From: Straminergon stramineum
Lineage: Eukaryota; Streptophyta; Bryopsida; Hypnales; Calliergonaceae
Assembly: GCA_963920665.1 (NCBI GenBank)
Contig: OY987269.1
Span: 4,962,501-5,026,500 of the forward strand
Direction: 5' to 3'
Length of the DNA stretch: 64,000 nucleotides
Shown: piece by piece, positions 26,001 through 36,844 of the stretch
Layout of the letters: the number at the start of each line of letters is the position of its first letter
Position numbering within the stretch: the first letter of the stretch is position 1
Notes under the pieces: model-generated
Told to the model about the DNA's origin: nothing
Databases searched by the model: none
Seen by the model: only the letters and a program-made list of their open reading frames with translations
Position numbers and translations under genes: made by a program

Positions 26001-26845
26001 ACCTCACCACCTGACATAAGAAAGTCAGGCTTCACTTTAAGAAAATTCAGACCTGGTCAAAAATTCAGAATTTGTCAAAAGTCCAGAACTATTAGACATG
26101 AAAGAGAAGATTGACGTACAAGGAAGCCACCGCGAGGACACGTTGTGTAGATTCAAAAGCAAGAATTGAGGCAGATGCCGGAACTCCTTGATGTCCCACA
26201 ACTCGCGGATGTAGCTGCTCGGATGTTAAACCTCCCGCTACAATCTGAACCTGGTTACTCTGTTCCGAGAACCAAAAAAAACGCCCTGAGAAAACCTCAA
26301 AAACCCTAACCCATGAATCGACTGAAAATGACCAATCACACTCAACAACCAGGCGCATTCTCCATCCTCCACTCCTCAAAACCCTAAACCATGAATCGAC
26401 TTCAAAATTACCAATAATACTCCCAATCAGGTCGAATTTCATCATCCTAATTTCCTTACACGCAAATTCCAAAATCCGGCACAACGATCACAAGCCTTCC
26501 AACAAAAATTCACAACAACTTCCCACCGACAAGGGAGCTCCCAATCTACCAGAAATTTGAACCCGTGACATCCGCATTTCTAGCAATCCAAACATCGGGA
26601 ACTCTAACACGCAACAAAGCTTCAAATCGCACATCCAAGCGTCCAGAAATTCAACGAACTACCTCCCGATCGTTGACATTGGCCGTAGCTCCTTCTTCCT
26701 GAGCTCCCGCCGGCATCAAATCGGCGCCCAGGCCCGGATCGTCTGGGATTGTCCGGGGACTGGGTTCGGGTGTTGATGCATTGCGGTGGCCTTTGCCCTT
26801 GTTGCCCTCGGATGTGGACCCCTTGGAGAAGATCCTGTTGAACAT
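17027..26845 (-). CDS. Tomosyn-like WD40/R-SNARE protein
   Basis: Plant tomosyn (Lgl/syntaxin-binding protein 5 family): a cytosolic WD40 scaffold whose C-terminal R-SNARE motif pairs with plasma-membrane syntaxins to regulate exocytosis. I assembled 26 exons (minus strand, high to low): 26845-26663, 26250-26120, 25686-25602, 25504-25451, 25272-25181, 24682-24579, 24446-24368, 23963-23414, 22961-22632, 22399-22190, 22027-21944, 21834-21759, 21603-21476, 21403-21233 (doubtful), 21162-21124, 21049-20740, 20216-20138, 19937-19764, 19577-19454, 19319-19261, 19040-18883, 18666-18481, 18309-18199, 17879-17761, 17546-17484, 17134-17027. All phases agree, giving 1268 residues (1211 without the doubtful exon), with no stop or frameshift. 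Start MFNRIFSKG matches the family. WD40 phrases include GVPASASILAF, GGQLINVTTQND, LLAYGDQEGK and LAVGDKSGK. An acidic run EDEEEEEKE follows the Lgl-like SKF segment. The last 65 residues form the R-SNARE motif with zero-layer Arg (KLMERGEKL), ending KYERRKWWEF without a membrane anchor. Confidence 0.93.
20386..20608 (-). mobile_element. TTAA MITE in tomosyn intron (copy 1)
   Basis: TTAA at 20386-20389 and 20605-20608. Left end CCCCTAACTCCCAAA, right end (reverse complement) CGCAAGTGCTCAAAC. Read on the minus strand it aligns with the copy at 23032, sharing 'aaactagaaatagaaa', 'ttggaggcta'-like text, 'cgaaaac' and 'gacatg'. It lies in the intron between exons 20740-21049 and 20138-20216. Confidence 0.75.
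21240..21393. repeat. Repeat shared with a second intron
   Basis: The minus-strand text here (TTTGACTCTTTCAGGACC, then TTTTGGACATCATCATA) closely resembles minus-strand text at about 24295-24130 (TTTGACTGGTTCAGGAAC, then TTTTAGACAACATCATA), and the similarity weakens downstream. The second copy is firmly intronic, so this looks like mobile-element-derived DNA. It overlaps the doubtful exon 21403-21233 of the tomosyn model. Confidence 0.6.
23032..23229 (+). mobile_element. TTAA MITE in tomosyn intron (copy 2)
   Basis: TTAA at 23032-23035 and 23226-23229. Left end CCCTAAGTGCCCAAA, right end (reverse complement) CTCTAAGTACCCAAG: 12 of 15 bases match. It lies in the intron between exons 23414-23963 and 22632-22961 and is related to the copies at 20386 and 24862. 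Confidence 0.78.
24130..24300. repeat. Intronic repeat, second copy
   Basis: Partner of the repeat at 21240-21393. It carries several 'ccatatgg' and 'atcctatatga' words, giving partial internal symmetry. It lies in the intron between exons 24368-24446 and 23414-23963. Confidence 0.55.
24862..25080 (+). mobile_element. TTAA MITE in tomosyn intron (copy 3)
   Basis: Left boundary TCAA at 24862-24865 (one base from TTAA), right boundary TTAA at 25077-25080. The left half is plainly homologous to copy 2: 'ttcccaaacta', 'aagtccacttcggaa' and 'atttctattgttc' match it in order. The right end (reverse complement) begins CCCGTAGGTGACCAAA. It lies in the intron between exons 25181-25272 and 24579-24682. 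Confidence 0.72.
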
Positions 26846-27130
26846 GGCGAGGCTCGATCGGTCTCAAAGGAAGCCAGCGCTTTGAAGAATCAAAGGTGAA
26901 ATTCTACACGGAAGAGAGCGAGAACTTGGAGAAGAAGTTGGTGAACATCGTCCTGGAGATCGAGGAAACAAGGACTACTGTTGTGATACTGCAATGGAGA
27001 CGGCAATGGGGATGGCGATGGCGATGGAAAACAGACAAAGGGAGGTTGTAGTTGATTTCTTCTTCCTCACAGAGTGTAACGTGACAAAGAGTAACGGAGG
27101 AGCTGGTGCTGTCGGATTACGGTAAGTTAA
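26846..27130 (-). promoter_or_regulatory. Tomosyn leader and likely core promoter
   Basis: GC content is clearly higher here than in the DNA beyond 27130, in line with the coding region that follows on the minus strand. It contains a GATGGC/GATGGA trinucleotide-like run at about 27007-27030. Part of it (26944-27130) is duplicated at 28181-28581. The transcription start is not visible from sequence. Confidence 0.4.
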
Positions 27131-28180
27131 GGCAGAAACACCTAAAAAAGCAAATTATGATGAGATAAGGGTGAAAACACCCAAAATTGTCATAACAAGC
27201 AACTCAACATAGTTGGAGCATAGTTGGAGGCATCTTTTTCTAGAAAAAAAATGAAAAACAAAACATTTTCATAGTATTAGCAATTGAAAATCATGCATTT
27301 AAAAAATAAAAATAAAAAGTTGAATTTTTGGATAAGACATATAATTACTACGAATTTTAGAGTAAAACTCCTAGACCTCTAAAACCATCCTATAGCTTGG
27401 TTCCAATATTGAAATCTAAATAATTAGCAATCCACTAGTTGCATTTTAATATAGGAATGGTTTAATGGTACTTTGGGGGATGCTTTTAATAGAAATCTAC
27501 TTGTCAAAAATGGGTATGAGGACAGTTTTCAATGTTTTTACCTTGTTAGTGAACTCAACAAAAATACAACTCAAGCGGTTTTATAATTTTTCAACATTCT
27601 AATAATATCTTTTATAAAATTTCAAAGTTGAGAACATAAGATAGCCTTGTATGTAAAGATAGACTAACCTTGAATGAACATCTTTGAAGCACAAAATGTC
27701 TCAACTTTCATTGGTTGCTTCAAAAAAATTCTCACCTCTCTTTGGTTGCTTCTAAAAAGTTGTGGTGATTTTGAGTCTTAGAAGTGTTCATTCTAGTTCA
27801 TTTTTTGATGATAGAGAATAGAAAGTGTAGCTTTTAGGAGTTTCTAGCTACCTAACTTGCCTGTCTTCCTTTTTCTATCTATTCTTTTTGTCTTTGTTTG
27901 TTTTGTTATTAGCAAGTGCAATTAACTTGTAAACTTCCTTTCACATTTTGACACCCCCAAAACACAAAAAAATGATCACTTTTGTGTCAAGAGTTTTAAA
28001 AAAACAACTAAACTATAACAATTGTAACCAAAAGATCTTAATCTCAACTTCATATAGAACATAGACAAAAAATTTAACTCAAATTCTTTACTATTTGTGA
28101 GATCTATAACCTCAAAGTAGAAAGTTTAGTTTTTTTTCATTGCATACTTGTGGGATATCTCAATTGCATAATTCAATGAA

Positions 28181-28581
28181 AACATTGTTATGGAGATCAA
28201 AGATGGGGGGAGTATTGTTGTAATATTGCAATTGCAATGGGGATGGAAAATGGACAAGAGATGTAAGTTGTAGATCATGATCTCTTCATTACAAGAAAAA
28301 TGGGGCTTGAAGAGGGGCACAAAATTGGTTCACCTGTGATGTCACTTGTTGGAAAACAATATTAAAAGAATAATATTTTTTTTGAAAGTAATAATTCAAT
28401 AATCCCAATTTATATTGGCCAAAGTTTGACCAACTAGGACCATCCTTTCTTGATTTTTTTTTGCAAAAATGACATTATAGATGATGCAAAAGTCAAGGCC
28501 TTCTTGAGGCCCCATTTTTCTTGTAATGTCTTCTTCCTTGCAAAACAAAAAAGCAACAATTGTTGGATTACGTGAAGTTAC
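28181..28581. repeat. Duplicate of tomosyn leader, split by a MITE
   Basis: 28181-28286 and 28529-28581 align in order and in the same orientation with 26944-27130. Shared words are 'aacat.gt..tggagatc', 'gcaatggggatgg', 'tcttcttcc' and 'ggattac'. The copy differs mainly by C-to-T and G-to-A changes. The 242 bp between the two halves is a separate inserted element. Confidence 0.7.
28287..28528. mobile_element. CACTA-like MITE with near-perfect 20-bp TIRs
   Basis: Both ends read inward as CATTACAAGAAAAATGGGGC, a perfect 20-base inverted repeat. CACTA elements start CACTACAAGAAA; here both ends carry CATTA. TCTT occurs immediately outside both ends and, judged against the uninterrupted sequence at about 27058-27066, was duplicated on insertion, though the locally repetitive CTT makes its exact length (3-4 bp) uncertain. 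No coding capacity. Confidence 0.75.
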
Positions 28582-31500
28582 TTGCCTACCTTCCTTGTTC
28601 CTTCTCCTCTTTTCCTCTTTGTTGTTTCATTCTTGGGATTCTTTGATAGTTGAGATCATTTAAAAGTGATAAAAAAATTAATGGAATCTTGGATTATAAA
28701 TTATCCTATTTTTGGTGGATGAAATCACTTAATTGCTAAAAATTACTCAAGCCATATTGCTCTATTTGGATGAATGTACACACTTTGGGATGAACAAATG
28801 CATTTTCATCCATATTTTGTAAATTTTTTATTTATTGAAATTTTCTCATAGATGTTAATTACTTCGTCATTCTAGACAATGAAAATCAATTTGTGCATAG
28901 CCAAAAATAAATTTGAAAAACAAAATTAATTTGGAGGAGTAAAGTAAATAAATTTAATTGTGTTTGAACAAGCAATTATGCATTGTTCCTATCATTGAAT
29001 TACCTTTTTCTATTGTTGAATCTTATTGGAATTAAAGAAGAATACTCTAGATTTTTTTTTTTATGTGTTTTTAAAACATTGTATGAATAAAATTGTGAAT
29101 TGATGAAAATCTATGTCCCTATAATTGAGCCTAGCCAAGTTGTTCACTTTAAGCAAAAATTTGGAGGGGCTAGTTTTTAAAATGGCTTTGAATTATATGC
29201 AATTATCTTAGGTACCAATGTTGTAGCAAATTAGGCAAAGGTCTTCAAATTTTCCTAGCAATTAAAATTGGTAGATACAAGTATTACAAGATTTTCAATT
29301 TTTTCCCACATTGTTAAGTATATACTTGGAATGTATGGATTTTGTAGAATATATATGTGTATTTGGATTTTAAGATACCTTTTGGATAAGTGCACTATTA
29401 TGGTATTATTATTATTAATAAGAATTTTAAATGTTTAAAATTAAAATAAAATAATAGAAGTATGAGTAAGAAATGTACTTCATCATGCCTATATGTCACC
29501 CTTCTAGAAAGATACATGTACTCTATGAATTAATTGCAAAATTTGCCACTACCAATATGTGCACAAAATCTTGTAAAGTCAATGTATCAAAAGGTTATTG
29601 TTCATAACAAATTTGTCACGTCACTTTCTTCTAAGGTAGTAGGCTCATAAACCACTCATCTAAGGGTTGGTCTGCCTTTTTCATGTATTTCTTTTCACGG
29701 GAATATTTTTAGTTTATTTTTCAGACAAGGAAAAATAGATATAGAATGTAACACAAGTGGTTTCGTATTTTTTGAAGAATTATTGAATTAGTTATGAATT
29801 TTCAAACATTTGTGACATAGGCCCATGTTTATGACAGTAGGTCTTCCATAAATTGTTCACTTGAAGTTTTAACAAAAATTGGGGAAAGCAAGGACAATGA
29901 TTGGCTCTTGCAATAAATTATTCTTTTTTTCTCAATGCATTCAAATGACTATAGAGGTTGATTTAAGGACCATCTCATATCCATTTTAGAGCTAAAGTAG
30001 AGGTGATTCTAAATGCCCAAGTAGAGTTCAAGCCTCCTATCTTAGATAAGGCTAATGATCAGATAGGTTTTAGGGAAAAATTTCTTTTAAAGTATTTGAT
30101 ACATGTACATTGAAACCTAGCATACTTACATGAGTCTGATATTTAGACATATTTAAAACCATCATCGTATTATATATCAATCAATAATATCTACTTAGTT
30201 ATCTACTCCTAACAAGATTCATGACAAGCCTACATTTTTGAAGTCTAAGGGCTACTTCACACTACGGCACAAGGTTGAGAGTCCATCGATTTCAACCAAT
30301 GAGATTGCAGAAACCTAAGAGTTCGCCTACTTGTCTGCCTACATGGTGCCCCTTATTTGTTTATTTGTTTATTTATGTCCCCATTGGGGTTTGAACCCTA
30401 GTCTCCACCATTACAGTGGGGAGTCTTTACATTCTATGAACCTACTTCCCTTCAATGTATAATGCCACCTTTTTATTCCATTTATATCCTTCATGTTCCT
30501 TGTTTAATGATGAGAGCATGTGCTGTAATTATTTTTCCAAGGCCATTTTTGACTCCTTTCTCATGTTTTTTAACCTTTTGCTTGAAAAAATTGTCACATG
30601 GGTAATAATTTATTGAAAATTTCAGAAATTGGATGGATTAGAAGTTGAAAAAATGGAATAGGTTTGGACTTTGGCCTTTGGAGGCTTCACACTATGGCCG
30701 GCCGAAGGCTCCAATTCCTAGTTTTTTTGGCCTATTTATTGCTCATTTCCTTGGACTCTCACCAAAGTTTGGCCACTCAATCCCACGGCCTCTCGACTTG
30801 GACAGCCATAGTGAGAAGAGGCCCTAAAAACATCTCCACCACAAGTACAAAACTTCATTATGTCAAAAAGACGATTCATTTGTTTAGAAGGTGGATCACT
30901 TGTTTACACTACCTTCACAACTAACAATGTGTTTTTTTTGCAAATCATAAGTCTCCTAATATACAATAGCAAATTAAACCTCCGTCATCTAATATTCCAA
31001 TAGAAGAATTATAGGTCAAATTAATTCCACTAGTCTCACCCCAAATTAGTAACATTACCTCACATTAATTTGAAAATTATGTGAATTTGCAAGGCATACT
31101 AATTTAGAAGTTCACAATTATATTTTAAATTTAATCAATGTGAAGTGGTTTATACTATTACCAAGCTATCTCAAATTTGCCTTCCAATTTTCATTCAAAA
31201 TTCATCCAACTTAAATCTTCTTTCATCTTCTTTGATGTACATTGATTCAATTTTCATCAACATTCATTTTAATGTTCATGCTAATTAGACAATGAGGTGA
31301 GTGCAAGAAGAATCAAAATCTTCTTTGTCACACCTTGAGTACCAAAGTGAATTTCAAGCATAACTTTCAGTGTAATGATCCAATGTAGTTGAAATTCATG
31401 GTGAAGGTGGGCATAACCATTTTGAGCTAATCTCATTTCATTTCATTTTTTTTTGAAATATCATTTGATTGAAAAATATTATTTTGCAAAATATTTCACC

Positions 31501-32181
31501 TGCACTTAGATCACCCACTTATGATCAATTCTGCTCACAACTTCTTTCTTTTGTCCATCTAAGTTATAGGCAGTTTTGGACTGGTGACAACGAAAGTGTA
31601 CCAGACAAATAGACTTGTCATAGCAAAAGCGTGGCTTCATAATGATTATTCCATGCTTTCAGAGGTTCAGAATGACAGACTAACTTAGAATACTTCAAAC
31701 CCAGCTGGATTGGACTAAGTTAAATTGAAAGGAGAGGGCCACTTTAGATTGCAGAGGCAAGCAGCAATCTCAAAATTTGAACCAATATTATGTCTCCACC
31801 AGGGTAAGGTAACAACCAAAAAAAAAAGAATGTTGGGTACCAAGTAGACTGTTGAGAAGGGAATCTACTTTGAACTCAAATAAAAAGGCAGTTTTGGAAG
31901 CCTTGGTAACACCGCTGAATGCGAATGGACCTCCGGAGTTTCTGTTCAACAATCCGACGGTTACCCATAAAGAGTGAAACTCTTGCAATAATTGAACTGA
32001 CAGCATCCAGGTTCAGATTTTTAAGTTGCGAGGCCACATAATTCAACGAGATTGAAAAACCAAGGAGTTTCATGGAAAATATTCTCTCAAATCATCTCTA
32101 CATCGTTCCAGGTAAATTTTTTATGTGCAAATTTTTAAAACACTACTTTCACACGGTTAAGAGGACAAGGATACTAGGCAT
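28582..32181. other. Intergenic, no gene recognised
   Basis: AT-rich DNA. The region just below 32381 is presumably 3' untranslated and downstream sequence of the sphingomyelin-synthase-family gene. Open frames at 30645-30924 and 31788-32073 match no family known to me. Confidence 0.45.
30350..30480 (-). repeat. Possible tRNA-related SINE remnant
   Basis: On the minus strand a pol III B-box-like word GGGTTCAAACCCC (about 30396-30384) is followed by a tail of AAATAAAC-type repeats (30374-30350). An A box is not convincing. This is suggestive only. Confidence 0.25.
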
Positions 32182-32302
32182 CACTACCAGAAAAAGAGAT
32201 AAAAGAGGGATCGAGGGAAATTTAAGAAGCTCACAATAATAACGATTTTCTGAACTTTCCCTTGATCCTTCCTTGATTCCTCGTCACCTCATTCTGCTAG
32301 TG
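32182..32302. mobile_element. Mini-CACTA foldback, 121 bp
   Basis: The left end reads CACTACCAGAAAAAGAG; the right end read inward is CACTAGCAGAATGAGG. Internal text continues the inverted symmetry (GGGATCGAGGGAAA against TTTCCCTTGATCC), so the whole unit can fold back. Flanking triplets are CAT and GAT, two of three bases matching as a target duplication. It lies 80 bp beyond the stop codon of the next gene, within its probable 3' UTR. Confidence 0.65.
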
Positions 32303-32380
32303 GATGCGTTACAAAGGCCTAGGGATTGAGGTGAATAAGATAAATCTATAACCAAAATCTGAGAAAGAAGTTAAAGCCGA

Positions 32381-35206
32381 TTAGCCATCCGCCGTCCACG
32401 TGAAGGCTAGCAGCCCAATTCCAAGTGTAATGAATAATATAAAGCCTCCAGAAATCGTGGTCGACCAGTGCGATTCTTTTTGTTCTTTACCGGTTTTGTT
32501 GAATTTGCTCAACATCGTCCTGATCTTCTCTAGATCCCCTTCTTTTGCAGCCTTTTGAATGTCATCCTCCATTGCGGCTAAGTGCCTGATTCTGAGCTCC
32601 TTGTGTCGATCACCCGTGGACCAAATCCATCTTGTTGTGCGCCACACCAAAATGCCCACATATATTCCTGTGACCACGTCCACACTGTAATGGTGTCGTT
32701 CACGGATCTCCCGTTGTCCAGTGTGAGCAACTAGGGCCCAAATAAAAATTGAAGTCCAGCCAGGATAGGCTTCCTGCACAACGGGCGAAAGGAGTCACAT
32801 TCGGTTCACAAATTATTCACTAAGGTAAAGTAGAGGACAGTGTTTGCGTCACTTAAAAGCATTCTAACCAATGTGTAGGAGTGTGATTTCATTGGGAGAT
32901 CACTACAGAGCTGCGGAGAGATGAGTTTGGTTACAAGAGCCAAACTTTCTTAAGATCATTTTTTGGTAGCTATGTACAAGTTTCTCATGCAATTTCTGAG
33001 TGGAAAATTAGAGACCACTATAAGTGACAAGAGACAATCCTGTTTTCATACAAAGATCAGTGATCATAGACATTAGACAAGTCATGCATACACCACTTGC
33101 TAATTGAAGGCCAACCAAAGGTAAGAATACATAAGTTGCTGTGGGTAACAGGGATCGGCACAGAAAAGGGGATCAAGTTCCTCCTGCAATTATAGTATCC
33201 TCTACCGTACAGGGACAACAGGGGCGGAAAGATAAGGATGGAAAATCATACCTGCCAAGCCATAGCAGTCAAAACTGCTACGTAAATGTGACCACTGAAA
33301 ACAAGGTCATTGCACCCACCGCCGGCACGTTTCAAGGTGTTGAACCAATTTTCTTGTCCATGTCCAGTTTGAGCTGGGTCCATTGGTCTCAATATGTTCA
33401 CCAAGAATTGCATCAAACCCCAGTTGGGTACATACTCGTCTGGATAGTTCCCAATAGAGGCTGCAATATAAGATTAAAAAAGTTTTCGTTTAGAAAACAA
33501 GCGTTTAGAAAACAAGATTTCAACATTGGGAAAAGGCAAACAATGAAATCACAAAAGTCCCTCCCCACTAATTATTATTTTTTCAATTGGTTGAAGGGTT
33601 AGTACTGAAATAGCATTGTTTTAGATTCATATCGATATTTTTTAGAATCTTTTTAGGTCAAATTGATACTGATTCAATTGGTTGAAGGATTAATATTGAA
33701 ATCAGTGGAGTGGGACTTTTTGTAATGAACAATTAATATATCGTCTAACATCACACACAAGACACACAGAAAAGAGTTCGAAGGTACTTAGGACAAACCA
33801 AATGCTTCGTCCTGATCGATGACTTGTCGTACCATGTTAGGATCCTTGGCATACGGTATGTAATACTTTTGAGCCCATGGATGTGGATGATCAGCTGTCT
33901 TGAATCGTGCATGAGCACACCAAGGTCTTGCTGAGGGTAAGATTGTGGCAGTGAACGTCAAAACTCGGATGAGTCTTCCAACACCCATCGTAAACATGTA
34001 CCGAGCGCCCAACCCCATACCTGGGCAATGATTTCTTTTTCAACAAGAGCGCAATCAGCATCAATCTTCAGTGCAGTGATAAAGCATGTAGAATATGGAA
34101 GCAAGACTAATTATTCGTCCAAAATTACATACGCTTATTAAAAAAATTGTAATATTAACTCGGGCGAGATTCTTGTTTCGTTTCTTTTTGAAATCCAAAC
34201 TTTCCCATATTGCAAATCACACTCCATCCCAAGAAAAAAACAAAAAATAATAGCATATACCTGGGGTTTTCACGCAACCATACAACACCGAAAAGGCCAA
34301 GAGAAGGAAGAGCATCAAGTAGTGATGAAGTCCAATTACAGGTGCTCGTAAGAATGCTACAATTGATTCTGGAAGCTTTTCATTTGAAAACAGGGCCAGC
34401 CATTGTCCCGAGTCCGGCAGTGGCGCAGTGCTCCTGATGACCCGAACAAGTCACTCTTATGAGATTGGCCTTCACATTCCTCAAAATTTGGCGAAAAAGA
34501 TGGCTACTAAACTTGGTCGAGACCACCTCTACTTCTTGAAACTAAAGAAGGAAGTAGTCTCCGAATTTTGCATACATTTCCTTGTTTTCAATGACTCTCC
34601 CATCATCGAAAGCTGTCACCAAACTGGGTAACGGTTTTCAACGTTGAATACTCATCTCCATGCTATGTGGTTAAAGACACATCTTTTCTAATTATAAAAT
34701 AAAGAGAAGACGAGGGTCTCCAATTTTGGCCCCTCCTATAGATCCCAATTCCGACATTAGAATCACCAAGAGTTGAACATTCGAAGGCCGTATGTTTCAA
34801 AAAATAAAAATAAAAATAAAATACTCTACAATCCACTAATATTATTATGACTCTTCGCCAACGTTGCAATCTCGTAAGGATCGAAGCATTTAGAATTGAG
34901 AGCCAGGAGAACTTACCAGTGCCAATCAAGGCCCAACACTGTAGTGACATATTGTACCGCCATAGCCTCAACGCAGAGACAAGCAAGCATAAACACCAGA
35001 GAGGCCAAGAAGATCCGGATCGACCGCACTTCCTCAATCCAGTAATCATAATGTGGGGCACGCACAGCAGCTGCTGCAGCAAAAAATATCCACAACAAAG
35101 GCTGCAAAACCTCGTGAAGACCTGGGGCAAGTTCTCTCAAATAATCCACACCCACATATGTCATTGCCGCCACACCCAATGCGTTGGGATAAGATGTCAT
35201 CTTCAT
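32381..35206 (-). CDS. Sphingomyelin-synthase-family membrane protein
   Basis: Resembles the plant 'sphingomyelin synthetase family' proteins (Arabidopsis At1g43580 type), PAP2/lipid-phosphatase-superfamily membrane enzymes; the substrate is not established from sequence. Five exons on the minus strand, all in phase: 35206-34917, 34433-34261, 34020-33799, 33460-33252 and 32773-32381, giving 428 residues. Start MKMTSYPNA. Hydrophobic membrane segments occur in exons 1 (PLLWIFFAAAAAV, IRIFLASLVFMLACL), 2 (LMLFLLLAFSVLYG), 4-5 and at the C-terminus (GGFILFITLGIGLLAFTW). Motifs: RLIRVLTFTATILPSARPWC in exon 3, GGGCNDLVFSGH ending at His286 in exon 4, and RERHHYSVDVV with His326 and Asp330 in exon 5. 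His286/His326/Asp330 match the catalytic triad of sphingomyelin and inositolphosphorylceramide synthases, including the H-x3-D spacing. The charged linker after residue 340 (EDDIQKAAKEGDLEKIRTML) precedes the last membrane segment. Confidence 0.9.
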
Positions 35207-36840
35207 GTCTTATCATCTCTCCCTCCAGCGAGGGAAGCCCTAGCCACACAACAATTCAAATTGGACTGGCAGCCCAGGTCCAGTAAAGTTGAGTAAAATA
35301 GATATGAGACGTTTTACTCAATTTAGGTTGAACCTCGAAATTCTCTCAGCGATTCTTCAAATCGACAGTCAATTTCATAATCTGGCAAGTTTACTTGAAT
35401 TCTACCACCGATAGTGAAGCAATAGTTTCTAAGAGGAGAATTGAAGCAAAAACAAACTAAGAACTTGCAAATAGTGTTGTTGTCTCCCCCGTCTACAAAA
35501 GTACATGTTACCCCCTTCATGACTGCTAAACCGACTCACTTGGTTGCGTGACCCTGGCAGGAGGGAGGGAGAGACTTTCTTAAGAGCACAATTTTCCCCC
35601 AAGCTTAGGGTAATGCTTCCCAGATCGCGCTACGACACAACCATGGATATGGAGTACGAGATCCCAAATGCTTTCATCGTGCAATTTTCCAATTGTTTAT
35701 GCCCCTCGCATGAGAGACTCTGCAAGATGCAGTCATTTCAAAGTGAAAACAGCTACAAGCCTGATGATAATGAATTCTGTGAAAATCACCGCTACACATC
35801 AACAATTATCACAGCAGCTTCACACAATCACACATGCTAAGAAAATGTCTTTTAGGAACCAGAAATACTAGAACATTTTTCCATATCATTTTGCAAGAAA
35901 TTATTAATGAGATTTCAATGCTCAAAAAATCCCAGACGATAAGACCACTAATGAAGACAGATTGGACATATTCCAGAGCAAAATGTGTCACTCTTTGACA
36001 CAGACATAGAATCCCCATTCAGGACAGACAATGCAGTTCCGTGCACAACATCGGAAAAAGGAATCTTGCACTTCAATCCACAAAATTAACCAAGATCCAA
36101 CGCAAATGTTGAAAAAACACTCCAAACTCCAAATTGTAAAAAAATTCAGAAGAGATATCAAACAAACAAATCAGATTCTATTTCAGGTATGTCAAATTCC
36201 AATGCGGCTAAACATAGATCATAAAGCAATAAATTCAGTTCGAATACTCCTTCTCGGAGACGAAAAGAAAATACACAAACCATAATTCCGGAGAATTCAA
36301 ACAGTAATAAATTGCCAGAGGTGTCAATGGACTGTACAGAGGTTCAAATTGCACCTGAAAACACATGATGACACGCCCGAAATGTGGCGAACTGGGCGAT
36401 CATGGCGCCCATAGAACTCAAAATGAATCGAAGGTAATCGAAGGTAATCGAAGGTAGGTGGCAGGAAATTTCGTAATTGTGCGAGAGAGGACTCAAAGTG
36501 TCTGGCAGAGGCGAAAGTGGCCGGTGTTTCTTCGGGTGGGTCGGGACGTCACCCCGCGCGCGAGTCTGTCGTCGAGAAGGCAGTTTATGTAACAGAATGG
36601 ATGATTTTCATCCACGCGATTGTGCGCTAACTCCTCCTTTCTCTAATATCACATCCTTAGTCCTCCTACGATGGACTTCTTGACGTAAATGGTTAGAATA
36701 GCCCATTGTTGTTGCTTTAATCACTACTATTGTGCCCTGTGGTGTTGCCACAATCAAAATAAAAGTTAAAGTATTTAAAAAAAAATGTATTCATAAAATT
36801 TTTGAAATTCAATAACTTTCTCATCGTAGATTCAAATGTC
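35207..36840. other. Upstream region of sphingomyelin-synthase-family gene
   Basis: Presumed promoter and 5' UTR of the minus-strand gene at 32381-35206. A GC-rich patch at about 36370-36580 (including 'ccccgcgcgcgag') stands out from its AT-rich surroundings and could mark a distal first exon or promoter. It includes a threefold 10-bp direct repeat 'atcgaaggta' at about 36427-36456. No coding gene recognised. Confidence 0.4.
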
Positions 36841-36844
36841 ACAA

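Noticed and set aside
33141..33602. 153-codon open frame on the plus strand
   Set aside because: It is antisense to exon 4 of the sphingomyelin-synthase-family gene, whose minus-strand reading holds the conserved catalytic motif.
34847..35296. 149-codon open frame on the plus strand
   Set aside because: Antisense to exon 1 of the sphingomyelin-synthase-family gene.
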